NCBI GenBank assembly: GCA_964639935.1
Contig: CAZXGT010000002.1
Coordinates: 20,282 to 84,281 of the forward strand
DNA length: 64,000 nt
Source of the DNA: CALNYS01 sp964639935
Lineage (GTDB): Bacteria > Planctomycetota > Phycisphaerae > Phycisphaerales > UBA1924
Direction: 5' to 3'
A program made the translations under genes and the position numbers. Numbering within the stretch: the first letter of the stretch is position 1; each line of letters begins with the position of its first letter. Positions 1-7,086 of this stretch are shown here, in pieces. Below the pieces are notes generated by a model. The model did not search any database. It saw nothing but the letters and a program-made list of their open reading frames with translations, and was not told the origin of the DNA.

Positions 1-2016
1 GAGCCGCTCGCCCACCTCCGAGGCCGCCAGCCGGTACGCGTCGGCGAGCTGGAACTCCACAAGCATCCGCTCCGGATCCTCCGGGTACCGCTCGACCACC
101 TCCGCGAGCGTGTCGAGCGCCTGGACGTGTCGCCCGGCTCGGAGGTGAATGCGCCCAAGCTGCACGAGCGCGTCGCGATACTCCACCGCGTCGGGCTCCA
201 GCCGCCCGCTTGTGAGGATGCGCTCGAGGAGGCGCTGAGCGTCGGCGTCGTTCGTCTCCACGTCGTCGAGCATGTAGGTCTGCGCCAGTCGCACATGGGA
301 GGAGGCCGCCTCGCTCGAGTTCGGGTGATCGTTGATCAGTCCCCGGTAGAGCTCCACCGCGACGTCGTAGTCCCCGCGTGACTGATGCGCGCCGGCGAGC
401 CGGAAGATCGCCGCCGGGAGCCGGGGGTCGTCGTCGAGCCCGCCCGCGTACTCGCTGAAGATCTCGATCGTCTTCTCTGTCTCGCCCGCCAGGTCATAGG
501 AATCCCCGGCCATCCAGAGCGAATCCGTGAAGGCGAGGTCGTCGCTGAGCACGGTCCGCCGAGCGTGCCGGAGAAAGCTCTCGCCGGCGTCCATGAAGTG
601 AGCGCGGATCTCCGCCCGGGTCACGGGGTCGATCGCCGCGATCTCCACCGGCCTCGAGGGATCCACCCCCTCGGTCTCCACCATCCGCTCGGCTCGGAGT
701 CGGTGAGCCGTCGCGCGCGCGAGGATGATCTCTGGCGGGGTCTGCCCAAGCGGGAAGAGCCGATCGGCGAGCCGGGCGTACTCGATCGCCGCGAGGTGAT
801 CCTTTGTGGTCAGACGGGTCTGGTGCTGCTCGAGAAGGCTCTGGGCGATACGGTCGGCGGTGAGGTCCGTCTGCCGCGGGTTGCGCCGGAACTCATCGAC
901 GAGACGCTCGCTCATCGCGATCGATTCGGCGACGTCGCCGAGAAGCGCGTCGACCTCCGCGACCCCGAGCATCGCCCGGATCAGCGAGCGCGACTGCGGG
1001 TAGTCCTGCACGACCTGGGCGAAGCGATCCCGCGCTTCGGGGAGACGGTCCTGCACCTGGTCGATCTCGCCCGCGATTGTCAGCAGCTTGGCGCGGCGCG
1101 TGTCCTGCGGCGGGAGCAGCGCGTCGGCCCGCTCGAGCTGCTCCTGCGCCTCGCCCAGGCGACCGAGCTCGTGATACGCCTCGGCCAGCAACAGATACAA
1201 CATCCCGACGCCCTCGGCCGAAGGCTTGTCGAGGCGATGAACCGCGCGGAGGAGCCCCTCGAGCGCTCGCTCGGGGAAGCCGCTGGCGAGCCTCAGCTCG
1301 GCCTGTCTCGCCAGCGCCCAGACGCGGTCCTCGGGGCTGAGCGTCACGTCCTGAGCCATGGTCGAGAGCAGCTCGAGCGACTTCTCCCGCCCGGGAGCGC
1401 CGCGCCCCTGGTAGGCGAGGATGAGCCGCTTGGTCAGACGTCGCTTCGCGTCAGCGTGCGTCTCCGGGAGCTTCGCGACGCGGCGCTGTGCCTCCTCAAG
1501 ACGCCCCAGCTCGATCAGCGCCTGGGCCAGCCGGGCGTGGCGGTCGGGACCAAGGTCCGCAAGGAGCTGCTCGGCCTGCGAGTACTCGCGCACGATCATC
1601 TCGTTGTTCGTCTGATTGCTGATCATCCGGTCGCTCTGACCAAGCGAGACCGCGTCGCCACGAAGCATGTGGAACCGCTGGTCGAGCGTCGGGGTCATCG
1701 CCGGCTCGTCGAGCCGCGGCAGGATCGTGCCGTTGAGCAGACCGAGCGCGTCGTCAAAGCTGTTGCGCGCGATCAGCGCTTCGGCGTCGTTGAGCACCCC
1801 GGCGTAGTCGTCCTCATTCTCCGTGCCCCTCGCGACGAGCAGGCCGGTCACGATCAGCGCGACGCCGAGCATCGCCACGGGGATCTGCCAGAGATCCCTC
1901 CATCCGCGCGGAGCGGTGTCCTCGTCGGTCGGCGCCGGCGACGGGCTCTCTGCCGCTGGAGCAGGCGACGCCTCCTCAACCTCGGTTTGCTCCTCGGCGA
2001 GCTGATCCTCGGACAT
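1..2016 (-). CDS. TPR-repeat membrane protein (3' end outside window)
   Basis: The reading frame is open from an ATG at 2016 through position 1, 672 codons with no stop, so the C-terminus is cut off by the window edge. The N-terminus (residues 1-40) is acidic and Pro/Ala-rich. One hydrophobic segment follows at about residues 43-62 (LWQIPVAMLGVALIVTG). The rest is a long alpha-helical array with TPR-like periodicity (for example LLLAEAYHELGRLGEAQEQL and AAIFRLAGAHQSRGDYDVA). This predicts a single-pass inner-membrane protein with a large periplasmic or cytoplasmic TPR scaffold. GGAG lies just upstream of the ATG. The next gene upstream on the same strand ends 68 nt away, so the two are probably co-transcribed. 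The partner and exact function are not identifiable. Confidence 0.8.
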   Translation of the reverse strand, partial: MSEDQLAEEQTEVEEASPAPAAESPSPAPTDEDTAPRGWRDLWQIPVAMLGVALIVTGLLVARGTENEDDYAGVLNDAEALIARNSFDDALGLLNGTILPRLDEPAMTPTLDQRFHMLRGDAVSLGQSDRMISNQTNNEMIVREYSQAEQLLADLGPDRHARLAQALIELGRLEEAQRRVAKLPETHADAKRRLTKRLILAYQGRGAPGREKSLELLSTMAQDVTLSPEDRVWALARQAELRLASGFPERALEGLLRAVHRLDKPSAEGVGMLYLLLAEAYHELGRLGEAQEQLERADALLPPQDTRRAKLLTIAGEIDQVQDRLPEARDRFAQVVQDYPQSRSLIRAMLGVAEVDALLGDVAESIAMSERLVDEFRRNPRQTDLTADRIAQSLLEQHQTRLTTKDHLAAIEYARLADRLFPLGQTPPEIILARATAHRLRAERMVETEGVDPSRPVEIAAIDPVTRAEIRAHFMDAGESFLRHARRTVLSDDLAFTDSLWMAGDSYDLAGETEKTIEIFSEYAGGLDDDPRLPAAIFRLAGAHQSRGDYDVAVELYRGLINDHPNSSEAASSHVRLAQTYMLDDVETNDADAQRLLERILTSGRLEPDAVEYRDALVQLGRIHLRAGRHVQALDTLAEVVERYPEDPERMLVEFQLADAYRLAASEVGERL

Positions 2017-2084
2017 GCGCACACTCCGGGCGCGAAGCGACGCGCCGGCTTACGTCATCGGGGATCGGGGGTCGCTTTCTGCAA

Positions 2085-3602
2085 TCAGCTCTCGCCTTCA
2101 GGGTTCTTGTCGTCGCCCTCCGCGCGCCGCGCCCGACCAACCACGACGGTCGCCGAGACCTGATCCGCCGGGTGACGACGCGCCGGGTCGAGAAGCAGCA
2201 GGATCGTCAGAGGCGGAAAGACGGCCTTGAAGAGGTTGCGAACCGTCGCCTGACGGATCCGGAGCCCCGTCTTCTCGGGGCCGCGGCCTTCACCGCGTGA
2301 ATCGATCGTGCGCAGGCCGGTCAGCGCCTTGCCCAGCGTTCGGCCGGTCAGCCACTCGCTCAGCGCCGAGTGCAGGAAGAAGATCCCGGCGGTGGTGAAG
2401 ATCGGCATCAGGCTCTGGCTCGTCTCGATCGCCAGTCCCGGGGAGACCGCCGCCCAGATCGGGATGCCCCAGAGGAGCGCGGAGATCCCGGCCGCCGGGA
2501 TGATGTCGACGAGCGCCGCGATCATGCGTGGTCCGGGCTCCGCCAGCGCCGCCCACTCCGGGACCGTCGGCTCCGCGTGCAGCTCGCCCTCCGGACGAAG
2601 CAGGAACAGAATGATGATCAGCAGGACGCTCCCCGCGACCAGCGAGATCAGCTGGAGATCCTCCTGGCGAAGCGGGCTCGGCGACCCGACAAGACCCGCA
2701 AAGAGCGTCTCGCCCGAGATCGAGGAGACGGTCGCGGCGCGGAGCCGGTTTGGCTCGTCGGCATCGAACCAGTAGGCCGTCACCGCCTCCGCGACGCAGA
2801 CGACGACGTGCTCCTCCGGAACGCCCTCGATGGCGGCGAGGTCATACGCCTGCCCGCCTCGGAGCAGGGTCAGCTCGACGCCCCGCTCCGACCACTCCGC
2901 TGCGAGAAGCTGCTGGCCGCTCGCGAGCAGCCTCGCTTCGGCCGGCGCCGCGATCGACGCCTGGCGCCAACCGCTCTCATCGTCCCACACCCAGGCGCCC
3001 TTGCCAGCGCGGAGAATCAGCCCGCCCGGCGCCTCGTCGAGCCGCCATCGCTCCGATTCGCTCAGGCCCTCCGGGAGCGGCTGTTCCCGCCACAAGGCGC
3101 CCGTGAGAACGAGCAGGCGGCCGCTCCCGCTCGTCGTGGTGGGACGCAGGAGCGCGGCCGGACCCTCCGGTGAGTAGCCGAAGCCGATCAGGACGCCGGA
3201 ACCGGGCAGGGGCGACTCCGCCTTGGCCCGGCCGCTCGGCGAGTAGCGGTACGCGTCGCCGACGCTCGGCGCCACCGCCGCCAGCGATCGCACGGGCCGC
3301 ACCGATTCGCCGTCCGGCCCGGCCTTCGCCGGGTAGACCAAGATCACGCGGCGCTCGCCCGCCGCCGAAGCGATCGGCCTCCCGGGCAGCGGCATGACGC
3401 GGGTCAGCGTGCCGGGTGGCGCCGTGGCCGATTCGTGATAGAGATCCCAGTCGTTGTCGCCGCGCCACTCCTGCTTGACGAAGAGCCACGCGTGCCGCTC
3501 GCCGCTGACGCCGTCGAGCTTCTCGGCGGCGAGCGCCGCACCGGCGCTGCTCAGAGCGCTGAGCAGCGCGAGGACGAGACTGAGGCGGTAGAGCACGCTC
3601 AC
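2085..3602 (-). CDS. RDD-family membrane protein with large N-terminal extracytoplasmic domain
   Basis: 505 residues if it starts at GTG 3602, whose GTGA overlaps the stop of the preceding lipoprotein gene; an in-frame start 11 codons upstream is possible but would overlap more. The N-terminus is a signal peptide (LYRLSLVLALLSALSSAGAA). The next ~300 residues are beta-rich and may form a propeller-like exported domain. One TM segment follows (LISLVAGSVLLIIILFLL), then a C-terminal RDD domain with its arginine and aspartate positions (GPRMIAALVDIIPAA) and the TLGKALTGLRTID segment. RDD proteins are poorly understood membrane proteins, some linked to ion exchange. The coupled lipoprotein upstream suggests an envelope role, which is inference. 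Confidence 0.82.
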   Translation of the reverse strand: MSVLYRLSLVLALLSALSSAGAALAAEKLDGVSGERHAWLFVKQEWRGDNDWDLYHESATAPPGTLTRVMPLPGRPIASAAGERRVILVYPAKAGPDGESVRPVRSLAAVAPSVGDAYRYSPSGRAKAESPLPGSGVLIGFGYSPEGPAALLRPTTTSGSGRLLVLTGALWREQPLPEGLSESERWRLDEAPGGLILRAGKGAWVWDDESGWRQASIAAPAEARLLASGQQLLAAEWSERGVELTLLRGGQAYDLAAIEGVPEEHVVVCVAEAVTAYWFDADEPNRLRAATVSSISGETLFAGLVGSPSPLRQEDLQLISLVAGSVLLIIILFLLRPEGELHAEPTVPEWAALAEPGPRMIAALVDIIPAAGISALLWGIPIWAAVSPGLAIETSQSLMPIFTTAGIFFLHSALSEWLTGRTLGKALTGLRTIDSRGEGRGPEKTGLRIRQATVRNLFKAVFPPLTILLLLDPARRHPADQVSATVVVGRARRAEGDDKNPEGES

Positions 3603-4507
3603 CGGCCGCCCGCGAGCCGCGCCGATCGGGCGCACGCCTCGTCAAGAATCTCGACCCGCCTCGGCGCGAGCGACTCGACGAGGGTCGCAAACTCGAAAGC
3701 CTCGGGCGAGAGCCGCCCGAAGCGGGAGCCGTCGGAGAGGTCGCTCAGGAAGAGGATGATCTCGGAGTCCGAATCGCGGTGCACGACCCGCACGCGCGAG
3801 GCGGCGCGCGGGTCGACCCCGCCCACGCCCGGGATGTCCACCCGTGCGTATTCTTCGAGCTCGGAATAGACCGCCGGCTCGCGTTCCCCGGCTCTCCAGA
3901 GTTCGATGCGCACCGGACGCAGCGTTTCCGGGTCGAAGAACAGGCGCCGGGCGCCCCCCTGGGCGGGCGCGTCGACCACGAGCTGGCCGCGGCGGTCGAC
4001 CATCGGCGCGGCGCCCCCCGAAGCCGGGATCGGCGTGACGCCGAGGAGATCGAGCAGATCGAGCGGGTGGACCGGAAGCGCCGCGTCGCCGATGCACGGC
4101 GCCGTCGCGTTCTCGTGCAGCGCGACCCCCGCCCGGGAGTTCTCGCCGAGCTCGAACCACCAGAATCGCCGCTCGTCAGAGCCGAGCCAGAAGAGGACCT
4201 CGCCCACCTTGCCCACGCTCAGCGCGAGCTTCGCCGGCTGAACAACCTGAAGGTGTCCTTCGCCCTGCTCGCGCCGCAGCTTGCCGTCGCGGTCGGTGTA
4301 GTGAAGCTGCACCGCGGCGCGCGACCAGAGTCGATCAAGACGAGCCGCCCGCGCGTTGTGACGCTCGGCGATCTCGAGGCGCGTCACGCTCGAGGCCGCG
4401 GCCAGGCGTTCGTCGCTCGGGCGCGCCGGCCTGTCGGCGGCGCACCCGACAAGCAGAGCGAGCGCCGCAAGGACCGCCGTTGCTCCAGCCGCCCCGGCTC
4501 GACTCAC
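3599..4507 (-). CDS. LolA/DUF4292-like outer-membrane lipoprotein
   Basis: 302 residues. The N-terminal signal ends in a lipobox (ALLVGC, Cys about residue 22), so it should be lipidated and anchored in the envelope. The mature part has repeated beta-strand patterns such as RAAVQLHYTDRDGKLRREQG and HLQVVQPAKLALSVGKVGEV. These resemble the half-barrel proteins of the LolA/LppX/DUF4292 group that bind lipids or lipoproteins; the assignment is by general look, not a defining motif. Its start codon overlaps the stop of the upstream gene (ATGA), and its stop overlaps the start of the RDD gene (GTGA), so three genes are translationally coupled. Confidence 0.75.
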   Translation of the reverse strand: MSRAGAAGATAVLAALALLVGCAADRPARPSDERLAAASSVTRLEIAERHNARAARLDRLWSRAAVQLHYTDRDGKLRREQGEGHLQVVQPAKLALSVGKVGEVLFWLGSDERRFWWFELGENSRAGVALHENATAPCIGDAALPVHPLDLLDLLGVTPIPASGGAAPMVDRRGQLVVDAPAQGGARRLFFDPETLRPVRIELWRAGEREPAVYSELEEYARVDIPGVGGVDPRAASRVRVVHRDSDSEIILFLSDLSDGSRFGRLSPEAFEFATLVESLAPRRVEILDEACARSARLAGGR

Positions 4508-5037
4508 GCCTCACCCCGGAGGACGGGCTCGAGCTGCGCCGCGAGCGACTCCACCTCGCTCGCGTCAAGATTCGGATCGAGCACCGCGACCGGCGGCGCA
4601 TCGGCTGGCTCGCCGCGCCGGCGCACGAGCATCTCCCGCGCCTCGGCGGTGTGACGCTGACCCACGTGCTTCACCAGTCGCTTGCGGAGCAGGATGAGCG
4701 TCAGCACGAATCGCAGCGCGGCCTGATCGCGCGAGGCGCTCTCGGCCGCTTCCTCGAGCGAATCGAAGAGCTCGAGCAGCGATTCGTCATCGACCAGCAG
4801 CTTCGGCTTCGCGTTGGGTTCGGGGACCACGGCTCGCCAGTAGCCGAAGAGGCGATCCGGACGAACGCCCGATTCCCACGCCTCAAGGCAGTACTCGACG
4901 CGCTCAAAGCCCTCCCCCTCCTCACGCTCGACAACGGCCGCGACGTAGGCCTCCCCAGGCTCCAGCGCGCGCCCCGTCACGGCGCAGCACCCGGGAGAGC
5001 GCCCGATCTGGTACGACGGCTGAGTGGTCCGCGTCAT
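4504..5037 (-). CDS. conserved hypothetical protein with Cys-pair N-terminus
   Basis: 177 residues, not recognised as a named family. The N-terminus has SPGCCAVTGRALEPGEAYVA and later VEYCLEAWE. This cysteine spacing (CC...C) resembles a treble-clef or zinc-ribbon knuckle. The rest is charged and helical, with LRFVLTLILLRKRLVKHV near residue 115 that could be a buried helix rather than a membrane span. There is no signal peptide. It is first in a coupled three-gene run with a lipoprotein and an RDD protein. A regulatory or structural cytoplasmic role is possible but nothing shows it. Confidence 0.72.
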   Translation of the reverse strand: MTRTTQPSYQIGRSPGCCAVTGRALEPGEAYVAAVVEREEGEGFERVEYCLEAWESGVRPDRLFGYWRAVVPEPNAKPKLLVDDESLLELFDSLEEAAESASRDQAALRFVLTLILLRKRLVKHVGQRHTAEAREMLVRRRGEPADAPPVAVLDPNLDASEVESLAAQLEPVLRGEA

Positions 5038-5079
5038 GGCGGCATCATACGGAACACGAGCGCCTCGCGTGAAGCGCGT

Positions 5080-5349
5080 TCAGCGCGTTTCGAAGAGGCG
5101 GCGCGACGTCCCGCCCGGACCGACGATCGCCCGCGTCCGGACGCCGCAGGACGGGCACCGCCCCGAATACCGCGTCCCCGCGTCGTTGATATACAGACGC
5201 CCGTAGGACTTACAGCAATTGAACCAGATGCTCAGCCACCTGCGCTTGGGCCCGATGACGGGCTCGGGCGCCGTCTCGCAAGGCGGCATCCAGGAGAACT
5301 CGATGGAATCCTGCGGGTCAGCCACTCCAAAAGAATCGGCGTTTTCCAC
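5080..5349 (-). CDS. small putative zinc-binding protein
   Basis: 89 residues from a GTG start. The core has WFNCCKSYGRLY followed about 14 residues later by GRCPSCG, a CC...CPxC arrangement expected to bind one zinc. The compact size and cysteine pattern look like a real small conserved protein and not a shadow frame. It lies between the hypothetical gene at 4504-5037 and the cyclodeaminase-like gene, all on the minus strand with short gaps. The function is unknown. The start is uncertain because no strong ribosome-binding site is visible before the GTG. Confidence 0.6.
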   Translation of the reverse strand: MENADSFGVADPQDSIEFSWMPPCETAPEPVIGPKRRWLSIWFNCCKSYGRLYINDAGTRYSGRCPSCGVRTRAIVGPGGTSRRLFETR

Positions 5350-5374
5350 ACCCGCTCTTGATGACGTCCGACGG

Positions 5375-5998
5375 TCAGGGACGGCAGCTCGCGACGATCC
5401 GCTCGAGCCGGTCGGGCATACTCGAAAGAAGCTCGTCGCGCTCGCTCGCGATCTCCCCGGCGGCGCGGGCGCCGACGTGCTTCTCGAGAGCGCCGAGGTT
5501 CGCGTCGACCATCTGTGAGGCGCCGCGGGCGGCCGCCTCGGCGAGGATCGCGCAGATCGCCAAATCGCTCCGAAGCCACGCGTTGCAACGCGGAGCGAGA
5601 TCCTCGGCGGCTCTCAGCGCCGAGCCGGCTGCGGCGATGATCGCGAGCGGGACCGTCGCGGCGCGGATCGCCGCGGCCGCCAGCCCCTGCTCCCGCCTGG
5701 AGTCCCCTTCCGGCAGTTTCTCGAGCGCGGACAGCTGCGCGAAGGCCTCGGCGTCATCGTCGGCGAGCTCGAGCAGCACGCGCTGCACGCGCTCAAGCCG
5801 ACGGGCGACGCCCTCGATCGCACGGGCCTCATCAGCGAGCGTTTTCTTTCCGAGCGAGAACGCGGCCGCCATGCGGCCGAGAGCTGAGCCGAGGGCGCCC
5901 GCGAGCGCGGCGACCGCGCCCCCGCCCGGCGAGGGTTCCCGCGCCGCGACGGCTTCAAACGCGTCGTAAACCGTCATCCTGTTCAGCCGCTCGCTCAT
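5375..5998 (-). CDS. cyclodeaminase/cyclohydrolase family protein (FTCD C-terminal-like)
   Basis: 207 residues from ATG 5998, chosen because GGAG lies 6 nt upstream; an in-frame upstream ATG at 6013 lacks this. The signature is PSPGGGAVAALAGALGSAL near residue 22, the glycine-rich folate-site motif of formimidoyl-THF cyclodeaminase and methenyl-THF cyclohydrolase FchA. The rest is all-helical, as expected of that fold. In the known family these proteins release ammonia from 5-formimino-THF or hydrolyse 5,10-methenyl-THF in one-carbon metabolism. No other folate or histidine-degradation gene lies nearby, so the substrate stays open. Confidence 0.85.
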   Translation of the reverse strand: MSERLNRMTVYDAFEAVAAREPSPGGGAVAALAGALGSALGRMAAAFSLGKKTLADEARAIEGVARRLERVQRVLLELADDDAEAFAQLSALEKLPEGDSRREQGLAAAAIRAATVPLAIIAAAGSALRAAEDLAPRCNAWLRSDLAICAILAEAAARGASQMVDANLGALEKHVGARAAGEIASERDELLSSMPDRLERIVASCRP

Positions 5999-6167
5999 CG
6001 CACGCTCCAACAAAGGTCCCGACTCGCGCGGAGCCGCGAGCCCGCTGAGCGCTCAGTCGGTCACGGTATGCTGGGCGATTCCGATTGCAAGCGAATGCGT
6101 TGGCTGTCACGGCATGCGTCGCTCGGTGACAGGAGCTCCTCATGGCGTATCAGAGAATCGGCCAGCC

Positions 6168-6926
6168 ATGATGATGCGCGACCTCACCGGCAGCAGAATC
6201 GCTCGGAGGTGGCGCACGATCGCCGTCGGGACGTTGGTCGCGGCGCTCGCGGTCGGCACGCTGCTGTTGATCCCTGCGCTTGCTCTTGAGAAGGAGCGAT
6301 TCACCATGCTCTTTGGCGAGGGCGGACCTGTCGAGACCGCCAGTCTGTGGGGATGGGTTGCTCTCTCGGCAATGTGCCTGCTGACGCTGCGACCAACGAG
6401 CCTCGTGAGCCTCGCCGGGTGCGTCCTGTCGCTTGCGGCCGCGGCACGCGAGGCGGACTGGCACAAGAGCTTCACGGGCTACAGCGTGATGAAGATCGGG
6501 TACTACTTCGACGCGGAGCACGGGCTCGACGCCCGCGCGCTGGCTTTCATCGTGATGGCGCTGGTCATCGCCTCCGCGGTGATCGTTGTTCGCGCAATCA
6601 TCGAGCGATGGCGTGAAACGGAGCAGGACCCGCCCGACTGGGGTGTCGTCGCCGTCATCGCGGTGGGCTGGCTCGCTGCGACGAAGGTTGCCGACCGCTT
6701 TCGCGATGTTGTCGGCGACCTGACCGGCATCGAGTTCAGCGAGACCGCCAAGACGATCCTCAGCTCCTGGGAGGAAGGCGGCGAGCTTCTACTGCCCCCC
6801 CTCTTCGGGACGGCTGTGTGGCTCTACGTCCGCCGACCGACCCCGGATCCCGGGACCGAGCGGACAGCTCATAAGGACCAGGCTTCACCAAGACGACCGC
6901 AGGCCCGGCCGAAGGGCCGGGCCTGA
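6168..6926 (+). CDS. multi-pass membrane protein of unknown function
   Basis: About 252 residues if it starts at the first of three consecutive ATGs (6168, 6171, 6174). About six hydrophobic segments are visible, including TIAVGTLVAALAVGTLLLIP, a segment around AMCLLTL, LAFIVMALVIASAVIVVRAI, WGVVAVIAVGWLAATKV and LLPPLFGTAVWLYV. A polar loop holds EADWHKSFTGYSVMKIGYYF. That loop and the later FRDVVGDLTGIEFSETAK stretch look conserved but I cannot name a family. The gene is divergent from the cyclodeaminase gene, and its stop codon lies inside a perfect hairpin. Confidence 0.72.
   Translation: MMMRDLTGSRIARRWRTIAVGTLVAALAVGTLLLIPALALEKERFTMLFGEGGPVETASLWGWVALSAMCLLTLRPTSLVSLAGCVLSLAAAAREADWHKSFTGYSVMKIGYYFDAEHGLDARALAFIVMALVIASAVIVVRAIIERWRETEQDPPDWGVVAVIAVGWLAATKVADRFRDVVGDLTGIEFSETAKTILSSWEEGGELLLPPLFGTAVWLYVRRPTPDPGTERTAHKDQASPRRPQARPKGRA
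6900..6925. terminator. GC-rich bidirectional hairpin terminator
   Basis: An 11-bp perfect inverted repeat (CAGGCCCGGCC / GGCCGGGCCTG) with a GAAG loop. On the plus strand it ends the membrane-protein gene, overlapping its TGA, with no long U-run. On the minus strand it follows tRNA-Gly after a TTTTGACC spacer. Its position between two converging units supports a shared terminator. Confidence 0.6.
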
Positions 6927-6936
6927 GAGGTCAAAA

Positions 6937-7007
6937 GCGGGTGAGGCGATTCGAACGCCCGACATTCACGTTGGCAACGTGACGCTCTACCACTGAGCTA
7001 CACCCGC
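6937..7007 (-). tRNA. tRNA-Gly (anticodon GCC)
   Basis: 71 nt on the minus strand. The acceptor arms GCGGGTG and CACCCGC pair perfectly. The D-arm is GCTCAGTGGTAGAGC, the anticodon stem-loop CACGTTGCCAACGTG has GCC at the anticodon, and the T-arm contains GTTCGAATC. The 3' CCA is not encoded; the sequence continues TTTTGACC. This is the major glycine tRNA for GGC/GGU codons, fitting the GC-rich codon use. A near-consensus promoter lies 43-71 nt upstream. Confidence 0.96.
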
Positions 7008-7049
7008 CTGATTGTCGCGATCCGCTTTGGAAACGTTTCGCGGGGAACC

Positions 7050-7078
7050 TATATAGACGCGCCGGCGGGGCCTGTCAA
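7050..7078 (-). promoter_or_regulatory. sigma70-type promoter of tRNA-Gly
   Basis: On the minus strand, TTGACA (7073-7078), a 17-nt spacer and TATATA (7050-7055) match the housekeeping consensus closely. This gives a start site about 35 nt before the mature tRNA. It lies in the 79-nt space between the dsbD stop and the tRNA, so the tRNA is transcribed independently of dsbD. Confidence 0.8.
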
Positions 7079-7086
7079 CGGAACCT

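Noticed and set aside
385..2163. Long plus-strand frame of 592 codons
   Set aside because: It is the antisense of the TPR membrane gene on the minus strand; its product is Arg/Pro/Leu-rich with no domain, while the minus frame has TPR repeats and a proper start.
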